Shown here: one piece after another, positions 63,995-64,000 of the stretch
How the letters are laid out: each line of letters begins with the position of its first letter
Position numbering within the stretch: the stretch's first letter is position 1
IMG/VR virus record: IMGVR_UViG_3300044618_002471
Coordinates: 33,967-97,966 of that record
Strand: one strand, 5' to 3'
Source: a virus
Length of the DNA stretch: 64,000 nt
Made by a program: the position numbers and the translations under genes
Notes under the pieces: generated by a model
Database searches by the model: none
The model's input: only the letters and a program-made list of their open reading frames with translations
Told to the model about the DNA's origin: nothing

Positions 63995-64000
63995 TCCCCA

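Larger units (their letters stand above)
63347..64000. other. Hairpin-rich non-coding region (candidate structured RNA, origin or regulatory region)
   Basis: About 650 bp without a convincing open frame. It contains at least seven short perfect hairpins, including 63427-63446 (7 bp), 63469-63484 (6 bp), 63504-63521 (7 bp), 63552-63565 (5 bp), 63585-63602 (7 bp, TAAA loop), 63664-63675 (4 bp, TAAA loop) and 63707-63721 (5 bp). Longer-range complements include 63528-63533 with 63609-63614 and 63636-63644 with 63740-63748 (9 bp). A repeated ATGTAAGGT...ACGAAGG element occurs twice. The region ends in a G-rich repeat and a hairpin. It resembles no RNA family I can name, and the region is cut by the window end. 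Confidence 0.55.

Noticed and set aside
63320-64000. The 8-bp complement between TGGGGACT (63320) and AGTCCCCA (63993) as the closing stem of one large RNA
   Set aside because: The first segment already pairs locally in the nitroreductase terminator, an 8-bp match is easy to find among G/C runs, and the window ends exactly there.
1-64000. CRISPR array, tRNA or rRNA genes, insertion sequences
   Set aside because: No regular short repeat with unique spacers, no tRNA T-arm/CCA pattern, no rRNA-like stretch and no transposase were recognised. The regular repeats present are coding.

Overview
The window reads as a stretch of a large dsDNA tailed phage genome, or a prophage or metagenomic contig of one, that infects a host of the Bacteroidota, most likely a flavobacterium-like host. 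The phage evidence is dense co-oriented gene packing with 1 to 40 nt overlaps, Rad50/Mre11-type recombination subunits of the T4 gp46/gp47 kind, a DnaG-type primase, a RuvC-fold nuclease, cell-wall hydrolases and very large proline/threonine-rich fibre-like proteins. The host evidence is A+T-rich DNA, promoter -7 boxes of the Bacteroidota type (TAnnTTTG), few Shine-Dalgarno sequences, signal peptides ending in SFSQ or LFSQ, and a histone H1-like Hc1 homologue. No tRNA, rRNA, CRISPR array, transposase or integrase was recognised.

Layout. 1-3.1 kb: a structural protein and a RuvC-like nuclease. 3.1-13.6 kb (minus strand): three giant modular fibre/adhesin-like proteins with P/T linkers, plus a 71-residue stand-alone copy of one of their N-terminal domains. 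13.6-21.8 kb (plus strand): replication and recombination block (primase, PD-(D/E)XK nuclease, gp47, gp46), a lytic transglycosylase and a complete sigma-70 factor, closed by a strong terminator. 21.9-30.5 kb: membrane proteins, an amidase, likely virion proteins, an Hc1-like protein and DnaJ. 30.8-44.5 kb: three DNA methyltransferases (one apparently split), a DUF932-like protein, a PcfJ-like protein, thioredoxin and glutaredoxin, and a DUF3310 protein. 44.5-58.8 kb: mostly unknown small genes on both strands, with a DHH phosphoesterase, DUF192, SmpB, an L,D-transpeptidase-like protein, a DoxX-like membrane protein and a CYTH protein. 58.8-62.6 kb (minus strand): a tandem array of about eleven small genes, most of them paralogues. 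62.7-63.3 kb: a nitroreductase. 63.3-64.0 kb: non-coding DNA rich in hairpins.

The most interesting signal is a pair of linked short motifs. About twenty proteins, many unrelated beyond their first residues, begin with a tag of the type M-K-x-[LI]-I-[TSK]-E-[SEQK]-Q. This resembles the N-terminal targeting and cleavage segments of T4 internal capsid proteins, where the prohead protease cuts after [LI]-x-E. Most of these genes carry the sequence ATATTTAT(A/T) 3-16 nt before the start codon. Unlike the host-type TAnnTTTG boxes found in front of smpB and other genes, this looks like a late-promoter-type element. My inference is a large set of late-expressed, capsid-packaged proteins in which the tandem array is the most expanded family. 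Nothing here proves packaging. A prohead protease is not in this window.

Limits: all calls come from reading the sequence. Family names rest on remembered motifs and not on searches. Many small genes are honestly unknown.
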